Shown one piece after another: positions 8,579 through 16,798 of a stretch of 23,492 bases of DNA (positions are counted from its first letter, which is position 1; the number at the start of each line of letters is the position of its first letter). The notes beneath the pieces were generated by a model. The model had not been told where the DNA came from. It did not search any database and was given only the letters and a program-made list of their open reading frames with translations. The position numbers and the translations under genes are program-made. Where the stretch lies: the IMG/VR virus record IMGVR_UViG_3300030090_003333, positions 1 through 23,492 of that record; one strand, written 5' to 3'. This DNA comes from a virus.

Positions 8579-11500
8579 TTAAATAAATCTATTTTCTATA
8601 TGAGTTGGTTGAGAAGTAGTAGGTTGTACTGTAACTTTCTCTGATAAAGTTATATCACCTGCATCTGTTACGCCTGTAATAGTAACACCTTCTGGTATAC
8701 CATCACTTTCTATGTGCTCTATTTTAGAGCCTACTGGTATTATTTCACTTAGTTTATCTTCTGATATTTTGTAATAATTACTAGCTTCATAGTAAATATC
8801 TAAATTTTTATCTTTTTTAGACTCTGTTTCCCAAACAGCTGGATTTGCTGATAATTCACTTTGCTCTTCATCAACAACAGTAACAAACTGCATTGTGTAA
8901 CCAAGTGGCGCAACACCTGTTTTAGTTAATGCTTCACCACCTTTTCTAAACCAATTTAAATTTTTAGCAGAGTTAGGACACATACCGTTCATATAATATT
9001 GTTTAAAAACTAAATTATCTGAAGTAGTTATATCTCCAATTTTACCATTACCAGTTCCTGAGTCTAAGTCTTCATCATCACCGTCATAAGCTCTAAATTT
9101 AATAGTAAATTTATTTGTAGAGTTGTCAAAAGAAATATCACTAACTATAGCTTTTTTAGTTATTTCACGAGTAGTACTACCACCATCTTCATAAGCATGT
9201 AACACCATACCTTCTTGCACGCTCATTGTATCTCCAGCGGCTGTAGTACCACTTATACTATCAAGTTCTATTTTTGCTAAACCACTACTAGCATCTTTTG
9301 TACCAACAGGGTTTGTAGAAGCCGGTACTGTTAAAGTTATACCATCTGGTATTGGGCTTCCTGGTGTTCCAATAGGATTCCAAGCAATAGGCTTGTCAAG
9401 AGATAATCTATAATTTACAGAAAAATTATAAGCATTTAAAAAAGAAGGTGCTCTATAATGAACTGCAGTATCGCTAGGATTACCAGGACTACCAGGACTA
9501 CCGTTTAAACTACCACTAGAATCATATTCATTTAAATAATATGTATTACCATTATTATTACCGTTTACAATATTTTTATTTCCTAAAAATTGATTTACGT
9601 TTTGAGCTAAAGGCGCGTTGTAAGTGCTTGTACCACTATCATATTGTGCATCTTCACATAAATTATCATAGTTTACTAAATAGCTTATTGTAACATCAGT
9701 TATTGTGTATATAGTAGACGCTGGATCTTCTTTAAATCTAAACTGACTACCAGCGGCTAACTTTTTTATAAAAGCACCTTGTGTTGGTGCAAACGTAGAG
9801 TGATTTATTAAATCAAAAAAACTAGAGTCTGTATATGGATAACCTGAGCTAGCCCAACCAGTACCTTCTTCTGGTTCTATACCTCCAAAGCCAATATTTA
9901 TTGCAGAAGTAGTACTATAACCAGCATAAGCATCTCTTTCAACCCAACTACCGTGCACAGCTGAAGAGTTTGTTATAGGATATGCAGGACTAACTACAAG
10001 CCCATTAGTTTGTACTGTACCATAAGGATAGTTACGAGAGTTTTTCATACCATTAAAATACCACACATCTTCAAACTTTGCATTGTCTCTATCATCTTCT
10101 AAATCTAGTTTTAACACTCTATCATTAGCAGCTTTATCTGGATCTAATTCTGTATTTATACCTCTATACCAAGCCTTTAAACCTAAAATAGTATTCCATT
10201 TTTTTCTAGTATAATTAGGATCGCTGCTTCCTACATTAGCTGGGTCATAATCAAAATCACCTAAACTTTGAATAATAGACTTAGCTGACGATAAATATTG
10301 ATATAAAGTAGCATTACCATAGCTAGGTGGACTAGTTGCGCTTTCACCTAATGTAAAACTACCTACAGCATTGTAAGTACCACCTGCGCCTCCAGTATTC
10401 CAAGCATCTTCAGTAGAGCCTACTCCAAAAAACTGACCGGCTGCACCAGAACCATGATGATCAGGTGAGTTGTATTTATCATTATCTTTAGACTTAAAAT
10501 AATATAAAGTTTTGTCTGTTGCAGAAGAAGTTGTATACTCTATGTCTTCATTTTCTATACTAGAAGAAATAAATTGATTATAATGTTCATCTCTAAATAT
10601 TTTTACAAAAAATCTACCTTCAAATTTAGGTGAGTTTTCTATTCTCTCTTTAAATATTTTTAACGAAGCGCCGTCATTAACTTCAGTAGGCGTACCAGAG
10701 TTTGACGGGTCATCATTAAACTGAGCCATATCAGCGCCAAAAACACCTTCTATTGTAAATATAAATTTAGCAGGGCTACTAGTAGTTTTTTCAATATTAA
10801 AAACTTTATATCTATTAGAAGATAATGGAGCGTCAACAATTTGTATAAAATATTCATCACCTACAGGTCTATTGTTAAACAAAGTTTCTAGCTCAGACAA
10901 ACCGCTACTATTATATCTACTAAATAAAACGCTAAAGCTACTACCGTTTAAAGCTGGTATTTCACAACCTTGTGATGAGTCAAATAATAAAGCAGTAGTA
11001 TTATTATGAAACTTTTGACTTATAAGCATTTTATTTGCTTTTATAAACTCAGGAGCTTCATTTTTTATATCTATTACTTTGTATTTATTTTTAGTAGCTA
11101 AATCAACAACGTTATTGTCAATACCTTTTTTTAACACTAAATAATCATCTATTTCAACTTTATTTCTATCGCTAGATGCAAATGATAACCAAACATTACC
11201 GTCTTCAGCATCATACCAACGATCCATTGCTAAGTTAAAATATTCACCACCAATATCTTTAACATAAAATTTAAAATAATCAGCGTTTACAGGGTGACCG
11301 TCTGAATTTATTTGCACTTGCAAAGTGTTTATTTCAGGAGCAGATAATAACTGTACTTCGTTTGTAGCATCTGAATTTGTTAACACAGGTGTTTGTCTAC
11401 CATACTCATCACTATAAACTACACCTACTTGATATTTTCTAGAAGATTTTATCGACGGTATACCTAAACTGCTATTGTTTTCTTCGTTATTTATTTTAGT

Positions 11501-13459
11501 ATTTAAAAGTATGTTAAAATCTTCGTTTTGCGATGTAGTAGAGTTGTAATATTCTAAATCATAATTTTGCTGATAGTTACCATAAACAACTCTATTGCCT
11601 AAAACTTCTTGAGCTTTAGCTGTAATTGGAACATTATCATAAACTCTTAATAATTGATTTTCAGGTAATATACCTTTTGCAGTATCGTTTGTAATATTAT
11701 AATCAAAAAGTCCAAGTGAAGTTTTTATTGTATCAACTAAATATACAGCTGTAGAATCATCTTCTTTATATAAAATATCTATAGCAACAACATCATCTGG
11801 CATTTCATCGTTAAGATTTTTTAATGTTACATCTTTAACTGTATTTTCCATACCAATATTATAACCTTCTACTGGATGATAAGCAAAGCTACCAGGAGAA
11901 AACACCGCGTTACTAAAAGGTGAAAAGCAAGAATATTCGTTGTCAGCATATTTATATCTGTAAGCAAATCTAGCAAATTTTAAATCAAACAAACTTTCAA
12001 CATCTTCGTATAAATCTATGGCATAACCTAATGTGGTTTCTGTAGCTGGCACAGCAGGTGGTGTTCCTGCTATAGAAGTTACTTTAATACGTACTTTAGC
12101 AATCTGCACATCTATTCTAGTTAACTCTACATTTTTTACAGCGCCATTAAATAAATTACCACTATTATCAGTTGCAGCTTCAAAATAAATGGCGTTAGGA
12201 TAATATTGGCTTAATGTGTTATTAAAAGATTGTTCTGGTATAGTAAAATCATAAACACCAGCGTCTGACGCAGTTAGATCATTTAAGTCTATTTCGTAAT
12301 AATCCGAACTTCCACTTGCATTATTATGAAGTCTAATTAAAACTCTACCTTGTAAACTACTATTATACTCAGCTAATTCAAACGAAAGTCTGTATTTATA
12401 AGAATCTAACAATAAATTTCCAGCACCACTAGAATAAAAATAGTGTACTAGTTTTTTACCACTACTACCAGTAGTAGAATCAAAATAATAATCATTAGCT
12501 GTGCCTGAAAAAGTCCAGCTTGGAGTTTGAGTAATAGTGTTTTCTATAGGAAAAGGTAATATAGTATTTGCAAACTCATTGTTATTCCAATCAGTTATGT
12601 AACCTTTTAAATCGTAATCTTGTAATGGAAGAGAAGGAGGAGTATTGTCTAAATTAAAAGCTTTTAATATAACATCAGTACCTGCTTGCCAACTTAAAGT
12701 AAAATCATTACTAAAGTTTTCATCAGTTTCTATTATTGTATCAAAAGTATCACCTATTTTTATTGTTGAAAAGTCGTGTATTCTACCTCTAGAAGAGTTT
12801 ATAAAAGTATGTGGATTAGCTGCTATATTAGCTATGTTTATAAAACCTATATTAGCTAAAGTAGGATCTCTAAAATAATTATACTGTATTGTTGGAGCGT
12901 TAATAGGTGACTTTTTAATAACAGTTATATTTTCTTCTTTAGCATCTACATCTGTACCGCTGTAATCTGTTATTTTAGTTGCAGAAGTACCTGAAACATC
13001 AGTACCATCTATTGATCTTTGTATGTTTATTTTTTTAGGTTCATTAGCACCATCTGTAAAAAATAATAAATCATTAATTATATTTATACCTGTTATTTTG
13101 TTTTCACTAAACTTTAAAACAGTATTGTCTGTATCTACAAAAACAGGTATTATACTTGTTTTGTCGTACTGTAATATATAACTTTTTGGACTACTATCAG
13201 TAGTATCAAAAACAAACCAATATATTTTATTATTTTTTTCATCAGCAATACTACCTATACAAACACACTCATCATTAAGATAACTAATATTAGCAACTAT
13301 TTTATTACCAAGTATATTTTGTACAGAGCCAACATCAGTCTCGTCTGAAGTAGAAACTTGAATATTTATAGCATCTCTATACTCACCGTTTTGAACAAGT
13401 CTTTCGTCAAGATCTTTGTTCATTTTACCGGTGGTAAAATTATGTTTAATCTCCGGCAT
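8579..13459 (-). CDS. Giant stabilization/nozzle-type tail protein (1626 aa), N-terminal partner
   Basis: The N-terminus (KHNFTTGKMNKDLDERLV, residues 5-22, followed by NGEYRDAINIQVS) is a signature I recall from phage 'stabilization' proteins in marine and crAss-like phages, related in role to P22 gp10 and T7 gp12. Strand-rich repeats (for example CIGSIADEKNNKIYWFVFD, about residues 67-85, and ITGINIINDLLFFTDGANEPKKI, about 122-144) fit beta-propeller blades. Residues about 312-455 look like an inserted jelly-roll domain. Further on are LFDLKFARFAYRYKYADNEYS and DDVVAIDILYKEDDS, again family-like. A Gly/Pro/Ser-rich loop (GSPGSPGNPSD) lies in the C-terminal third. No protease or glycosidase motif is evident. 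The gene is coupled to both neighbours by TAA-T-ATG. The family call comes from recognised motifs; the role is inferred from the family and context. Confidence 0.85.
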   Translation of the reverse strand: MPEIKHNFTTGKMNKDLDERLVQNGEYRDAINIQVSTSDETDVGSVQNILGNKIVANISYLNDECVCIGSIADEKNNKIYWFVFDTTDSSPKSYILQYDKTSIIPVFVDTDNTVLKFSENKITGINIINDLLFFTDGANEPKKINIQRSIDGTDVSGTSATKITDYSGTDVDAKEENITVIKKSPINAPTIQYNYFRDPTLANIGFINIANIAANPHTFINSSRGRIHDFSTIKIGDTFDTIIETDENFSNDFTLSWQAGTDVILKAFNLDNTPPSLPLQDYDLKGYITDWNNNEFANTILPFPIENTITQTPSWTFSGTANDYYFDSTTGSSGKKLVHYFYSSGAGNLLLDSYKYRLSFELAEYNSSLQGRVLIRLHNNASGSSDYYEIDLNDLTASDAGVYDFTIPEQSFNNTLSQYYPNAIYFEAATDNSGNLFNGAVKNVELTRIDVQIAKVRIKVTSIAGTPPAVPATETTLGYAIDLYEDVESLFDLKFARFAYRYKYADNEYSCFSPFSNAVFSPGSFAYHPVEGYNIGMENTVKDVTLKNLNDEMPDDVVAIDILYKEDDSTAVYLVDTIKTSLGLFDYNITNDTAKGILPENQLLRVYDNVPITAKAQEVLGNRVVYGNYQQNYDLEYYNSTTSQNEDFNILLNTKINNEENNSSLGIPSIKSSRKYQVGVVYSDEYGRQTPVLTNSDATNEVQLLSAPEINTLQVQINSDGHPVNADYFKFYVKDIGGEYFNLAMDRWYDAEDGNVWLSFASSDRNKVEIDDYLVLKKGIDNNVVDLATKNKYKVIDIKNEAPEFIKANKMLISQKFHNNTTALLFDSSQGCEIPALNGSSFSVLFSRYNSSGLSELETLFNNRPVGDEYFIQIVDAPLSSNRYKVFNIEKTTSSPAKFIFTIEGVFGADMAQFNDDPSNSGTPTEVNDGASLKIFKERIENSPKFEGRFFVKIFRDEHYNQFISSSIENEDIEYTTSSATDKTLYYFKSKDNDKYNSPDHHGSGAAGQFFGVGSTEDAWNTGGAGGTYNAVGSFTLGESATSPPSYGNATLYQYLSSAKSIIQSLGDFDYDPANVGSSDPNYTRKKWNTILGLKAWYRGINTELDPDKAANDRVLKLDLEDDRDNAKFEDVWYFNGMKNSRNYPYGTVQTNGLVVSPAYPITNSSAVHGSWVERDAYAGYSTTSAINIGFGGIEPEEGTGWASSGYPYTDSSFFDLINHSTFAPTQGAFIKKLAAGSQFRFKEDPASTIYTITDVTISYLVNYDNLCEDAQYDSGTSTYNAPLAQNVNQFLGNKNIVNGNNNGNTYYLNEYDSSGSLNGSPGSPGNPSDTAVHYRAPSFLNAYNFSVNYRLSLDKPIAWNPIGTPGSPIPDGITLTVPASTNPVGTKDASSGLAKIELDSISGTTAAGDTMSVQEGMVLHAYEDGGSTTREITKKAIVSDISFDNSTNKFTIKFRAYDGDDEDLDSGTGNGKIGDITTSDNLVFKQYYMNGMCPNSAKNLNWFRKGGEALTKTGVAPLGYTMQFVTVVDEEQSELSANPAVWETESKKDKNLDIYYEASNYYKISEDKLSEIIPVGSKIEHIESDGIPEGVTITGVTDAGDITLSEKVTVQPTTSQPTHIENRFI
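12095..12526 (-). other. Predicted jelly-roll (carbohydrate-binding-like) insertion in the 1626-aa tail protein
   Basis: Residues about 312-455 show the strand pattern of CBM4/9-like or galactose-binding-like modules: TPSWTFSGTANDYYF, then YKYRLSFELAEYNSSLQGRV, then a strand near VYDFTIPE, and a closing NAIYFEAATD...FNGAVKNVELTRI. Such modules bind sugars or serve as structural add-ons. The boundary and fold are inferred from pattern only. Confidence 0.5.
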
Positions 13460-13460
13460 A

Positions 13461-15104
13461 TTATTTTATTATCTTAGATTTGTTTCTAAACTCTTGAATT
13501 ATTTGTTCTAACTTAATGTTAGATAATCTTAACTTTGCGTTTCTTTTTGTAGCTCTTTTTTCTTGTTTATATCTTCTTATAGCATACTCAGGTACACCTG
13601 ATCTACCAGACATAATATCACACAGCATGTGCTTGTACATTGCCTCTTCTGCAAATTTATGAACTTGCATTTCAGCATCAGTACCTAAACCATCACTTAT
13701 ATAGTCTAACACTATTGTCTTACCAGAAACATTAGAACTAAAGTTTATATATCCTTGTAAGTTATCTACATAGAAGCTACCGTTTACTTGAGCGTGTGAA
13801 GGTTCTAAACCATATCTTTGACCTTTATTTAAATTATGAAATCTTGGATCGTCATAATCATAGTCTATTACAACGTTTTCGTTAGGTGTATGTGATTTAT
13901 AATTTTCCCAAGTTGTAGAGTCAGTATCTGTAATATTTTTAGGCATTAACCTTTCTGTTGGCTCACCACTTTTACAAGACACACTATTTACTTTATTAAC
14001 AAACTCCCATTGAGTTGGAACTGTACCGTTGTTTGTTGGTTGAGTTTGTGTTGCTATTACACCATCGCCTTTTGTTTCTGAAGTAAACACTTCAACAAGA
14101 CTGTTTATTATAAAATAAACTTCATCATGAGCAGAAACATCTACGTCTAACTCTTGAACACCATCACTTGTAAATTCAATAAAACCAAGATCAGGATCGT
14201 TTAAGTTTTTACTTAAATAATTAGGATTATTATTTATTTGTTGAGCTGTTCCTTTTGTTTTAGTATTATTAACACCAGGTGAAGTTTGTATACCTACAAT
14301 AATTTTTCCATTAGGAACAGAGCTACTAAAACTCGTAGCGTTACCAGCACCAGTAGTATTACTAGTTAAGTCTTCCGTGAAAAGAGCTACGTCTGCGCTT
14401 ATAGTTAAAGTAGTTAATTGACTAACATCAACTCTTTGCCAACAAGATAATACTCTACCGTCATAATCAAGACTATTAACCACGTTTATAGGTTGTGAAA
14501 CATGAGTAAATTGTAGTTGATTACTAGTAGCAGCACCTGATCTTATTTTAAAACCACCACCAAAACCTAAAATTCCATTACCATTTGTATCTGGTCCCGG
14601 TGCAGAAGTTTGACCATCTCTTTGTACTTTACTAAAAGTTGGTCTTTTCCACCTTGGGTGTAATCTACTTTGAGCACTGTCAAAATCACCACCTATTAAT
14701 AGCTCTACATCATCAGAAAAAACATAATCACCATCATCATTTTGTAGTATTGCAAATGGGTTTGAAGTATGTTGAGTGTGATATAGCGGGTGCTTAATAC
14801 CAGACTCATCAGTAAAGTACACGCCTGTATAGTTAACGTAATCTTGTGGCAATATCATTTTTAAACTTGGTGGTAAAGTTATTTCTTGAGACTTTATAGA
14901 TTTAAAAGTGTCAAATGATAATTCTTGTATAGCTCTCATAGCGTGGAAAGCAATGTCAGCTCTTCTAATTCTAGGTATTATTTTGTCTTGTCCAACATAA
15001 GATATTTGAAACTGATTTATTATAGTATCTAATGATACAAACTGATAATTACCATAATCATTGCCTTCGTAATAAGCTTGGTTTGTTTCGTTTATTAATG
15101 CCAT
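13461..15104 (-). CDS. Head-tail ring/adaptor protein with a large insertion (547 aa)
   Basis: Residues 15-100 (NDYGNYQFVSLDTIINQF, then IRRADIAFHAMRAIQELSFD and LPPSLKMILPQDYVNYTGV) and residues about 398-547 (TWENYKSHTP, GQRYGLEPSHAQVNGSFYVD, SGKTIVLDYISDGLG, VHKFAEEAMYKHM) match, from recall, a ring/adaptor-type structural protein common in marine podovirus-like and crAss-like phages. The N-terminal helices resemble connector proteins that dock under the portal. Between the two halves, residues about 136-380 form a separate beta-rich domain that shorter homologs, as I remember them, lack. The C-terminus is basic and coiled (KRATKRNAKLRLSNIKLEQI). The gene sits 4 bases downstream of the other ring gene and is coupled to the giant tail gene. 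The adaptor role is inferred from family and position. Confidence 0.82.
   Translation of the reverse strand: MALINETNQAYYEGNDYGNYQFVSLDTIINQFQISYVGQDKIIPRIRRADIAFHAMRAIQELSFDTFKSIKSQEITLPPSLKMILPQDYVNYTGVYFTDESGIKHPLYHTQHTSNPFAILQNDDGDYVFSDDVELLIGGDFDSAQSRLHPRWKRPTFSKVQRDGQTSAPGPDTNGNGILGFGGGFKIRSGAATSNQLQFTHVSQPINVVNSLDYDGRVLSCWQRVDVSQLTTLTISADVALFTEDLTSNTTGAGNATSFSSSVPNGKIIVGIQTSPGVNNTKTKGTAQQINNNPNYLSKNLNDPDLGFIEFTSDGVQELDVDVSAHDEVYFIINSLVEVFTSETKGDGVIATQTQPTNNGTVPTQWEFVNKVNSVSCKSGEPTERLMPKNITDTDSTTWENYKSHTPNENVVIDYDYDDPRFHNLNKGQRYGLEPSHAQVNGSFYVDNLQGYINFSSNVSGKTIVLDYISDGLGTDAEMQVHKFAEEAMYKHMLCDIMSGRSGVPEYAIRRYKQEKRATKRNAKLRLSNIKLEQIIQEFRNKSKIIK
13965..14699 (-). other. Predicted jelly-roll insertion in the 547-aa ring protein
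   Basis: Residues about 136-380 begin with LLIGGDFDSAQ, a typical opening of sugar-binding jelly-roll modules. They continue with ILGFGGGFKIRSG, RVLSCWQRVDVSQLTTLTISADVAL, GKIIVGIQTSPG and a closing QELDVDVSAHDEVYFIINSLVEVF. The flanking ring-protein sequence resumes at about residue 395. The function (glycan binding, decoration or ring stabilisation) is unknown. Confidence 0.5.
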
Positions 15105-15108
15105 TTAT

Positions 15109-15843
15109 TTATTGTTTTTCTTGTTGTACAACAGCGCTTTGTGACTGTGCTGCAAATTGTGATAGTTGAGGTTTTTCTATAGCAACACCAGCCATAAATA
15201 ATATTCTGTAAACTAACTCAGACTCATCGGAAGGATGTAGTTCAAAGTTAATAGAATTACTTGAATCGTAAAAAGGTTTTTGATTAATTATTTTGTATGC
15301 CCAGTCAGGTTTTTTAGGAAACCTCGTGTATTTAATTCTAACTTGATCTCTTAGTGGGTCTATATTAGGAAAAGGATAAACTTGTATAGTATCATTTTGT
15401 TTTCTTACATATACAGGTCTTTTTTTTGATTGAACAGCTAGAGTAGTGTTATTGTATATACTCATATCTTTTTGAGTACTTTGCTCTGCAACAACTGAAA
15501 GTGTATTTTCTAAATACTTAACGTTTACTTGAGTTAAACGGTGTATGTCATCAATTGTAGCTGAAATATTTATATTGCCAAATTCATCTAAAACTGTAAC
15601 AGCTTTATCTACTTCTGAAAAAAAACTTATTTTATCTTCTAAATAATCTACCATATCAGAATATTCTGAAGTATTACCAGGTACTCTTTTAAATTGATTT
15701 AAATCATAAAAATACTGTTCAAATATTTCTTTTTGTGCTTGATCAGCAAATAAGTTAAATTCTTGAGGTGTTATATAACCTCTTTTTTCTTTATTAGCTA
15801 TTGCTAATACTTTTTGATATACTGTGTTTATATTTACTGCCAT
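15109..15843 (-). CDS. Putative head-tail connector/ring protein (244 aa)
   Basis: The N-terminus (NINTVYQKVLAIANKEKRGYI and TPQEFNLFADQAQKEIFEQY, residues 4-45) is a helical pattern I recall from a conserved structural protein of uncultured marine phages, placed just before the larger ring protein. A charged linker follows (about 60-75), then a beta-rich part (about 80-215) with KKRPVYVRKQNDTIQVYPFP and VRIKYTRFPKKPDW, and a last helix (SELVYRILFMAGVAIEKPQL) with a Gln/Ser-rich tail. The helix-strand-helix plan and position suit an adaptor ring between portal and tail nozzle, as P22 gp4 or T7 gp11 do, but no direct sequence likeness to those is visible. The ATG at 15843 follows an A-rich leader 19 bases below a strong hairpin. 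Confidence 0.8.
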   Translation of the reverse strand: MAVNINTVYQKVLAIANKEKRGYITPQEFNLFADQAQKEIFEQYFYDLNQFKRVPGNTSEYSDMVDYLEDKISFFSEVDKAVTVLDEFGNINISATIDDIHRLTQVNVKYLENTLSVVAEQSTQKDMSIYNNTTLAVQSKKRPVYVRKQNDTIQVYPFPNIDPLRDQVRIKYTRFPKKPDWAYKIINQKPFYDSSNSINFELHPSDESELVYRILFMAGVAIEKPQLSQFAAQSQSAVVQQEKQ

Positions 15844-15862
15844 ATTTTTTTATTGTAGTATT

Positions 15863-15886
15863 GTAACCACCCCGAAGAGTGGTTAC
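15863..15886 (-). promoter_or_regulatory. Strong UUCG-tetraloop hairpin in the leader of the 244-aa ring gene
   Basis: The minus strand reads GTAACCACTC-TTCG-GGGTGGTTAC: a 10-bp stem with one U-G pair and a C(UUCG)G loop. No U-run follows (AATACTACAATAAAAAAAT and then the ATG), so it is not a canonical intrinsic terminator. It may protect the 3' end of the upstream message, act as an RNase processing boundary, or terminate weakly. It is GC-rich against an AT-rich background, so it is unlikely to be chance. Confidence 0.75.
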
Positions 15887-15899
15887 TCTACTAAGGTTG

Positions 15900-16730
15900 T
15901 TACGAGTTTAATCGTTTTTCTATATTGGAGTAAATCTCCATACCTTCATCTGTTTTAAACCAAGCGGCTAAAGCAGAATATGGGTGCTCATCAAATGGAA
16001 CGTTTAATAGTTTTCTATCATTAGAAGCCCAAGTAAAAGTTCTTTGATCTGAGCTTAGTTTAATAATACCAAGTTCTGTTGCTTTAATTCCAAAGTTTCT
16101 AAGCTGAACGTTTTCATCATTTACTAATTCTAAGAACAAACTAGGGTTTCTCTTAGCATATAATAACAAATCACGTTTAAGTTCTTTAGAACTCATCTCT
16201 GATACTCTAGAACCAATTTCAACTCTCATAATAGCTTCAGCCATATCAATATCAATATCTCTAGCAGCGTTTAAAGCTTCTATTTCCATTTCTAACCAAG
16301 CTATTTCGTTTGTCGCAACTGCAACTGGCTTTTCTTCATAAAACAAAACATCTTTGTCTGGGTGATATAGTGAAAGAAGTTTTTGCAAAACAACTTTTTC
16401 TTTTTCAATTATTAACATACCATTTCTAAACACGATATGATCTAATCTTTGATCACCTTTCATTTCATCAACAAAACAAGTTTTTTGATTTACACAGTAT
16501 TTTAATTCTCTTTCATAACCTGCGTTTTCATCAAACCAATATATATTTGCAGATCTAATAGATCTTGATATAGGTTTTTTATCACCAACTAGTTTGTATA
16601 TTCTGTCTTTTATTTCCCAACCATCATTTGATTTTTTGTATGCTGGTTCAGTTCTTTTTGGTTTTTTTGTTTCAACAACTGGTGTTTCAACAACAGGTAC
16701 CTCTACCTTCTCTTTTTGTTTTTTTGCCAT
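15900..16730 (-). CDS. Conserved phage protein of unknown function next to the capsid gene (276 aa)
   Basis: The N-terminus (residues 1-35) is a Lys/Glu/Pro-rich low-complexity arm with a repeated VPVVETP-VVETKKP unit. A small beta domain follows (about 36-125; DGWEIKDRIYKLVG, RSANIYWFDENAGYERELKY). The C-terminal half is helical: ATNEIAWLEMEIEALNAARDID, KELKRDLLLYAKRNPSLFLELV, VQLRNFGIKATELGII, and an end region DQRTFTWASNDRKLLNVPFDEHPYSALAAWFKTDEG. From recall, this C-terminal plan recurs beside capsid genes of marine phages, including T4-like ones, without a known role. It is flanked by two strong hairpins and so may have its own expression level. A head-completion or assembly role is a guess from position. 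Confidence 0.8.
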   Translation of the reverse strand: MAKKQKEKVEVPVVETPVVETKKPKRTEPAYKKSNDGWEIKDRIYKLVGDKKPISRSIRSANIYWFDENAGYERELKYCVNQKTCFVDEMKGDQRLDHIVFRNGMLIIEKEKVVLQKLLSLYHPDKDVLFYEEKPVAVATNEIAWLEMEIEALNAARDIDIDMAEAIMRVEIGSRVSEMSSKELKRDLLLYAKRNPSLFLELVNDENVQLRNFGIKATELGIIKLSSDQRTFTWASNDRKLLNVPFDEHPYSALAAWFKTDEGMEIYSNIEKRLNS

Positions 16731-16762
16731 AATATAATATATAATAAAATTAATAAAATAAA

Positions 16763-16786
16763 GGGTCGAGGCCGAAGCCTCGATCC
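16763..16786 (-). terminator. Intrinsic terminator after the major capsid gene
   Basis: The minus strand reads GGATCGAGGC-TTCG-GCCTCGACCC: ten stem positions, nine paired with one A-C mismatch, closed by a C(UUCG)G tetraloop. It is followed at once by a T-rich tract (TTTATTTTATTAATTTTATT). It begins 12 bases downstream of the capsid stop codon. This is the clearest terminator in the window and probably ends most capsid transcripts while letting some polymerase read on into the neck and tail genes. Confidence 0.85.
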
Positions 16787-16798
16787 TTAATAAATAGT

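Noticed and set aside
9480-9510. Gly/Pro/Ser-rich stretch in the 1626-aa protein as a collagen-like repeat
   Set aside because: There are only a few irregular GSPG units, too short for a collagen-like triple helix.
15844-16798. Bacteroidota-type promoter (TTG ... TAnnTTTG) for the tail genes
   Set aside because: I searched the minus-strand gaps 15844-15899 and 16731-16798 and found no TAnnTTTG element; internal promoters inside genes cannot be judged by eye.
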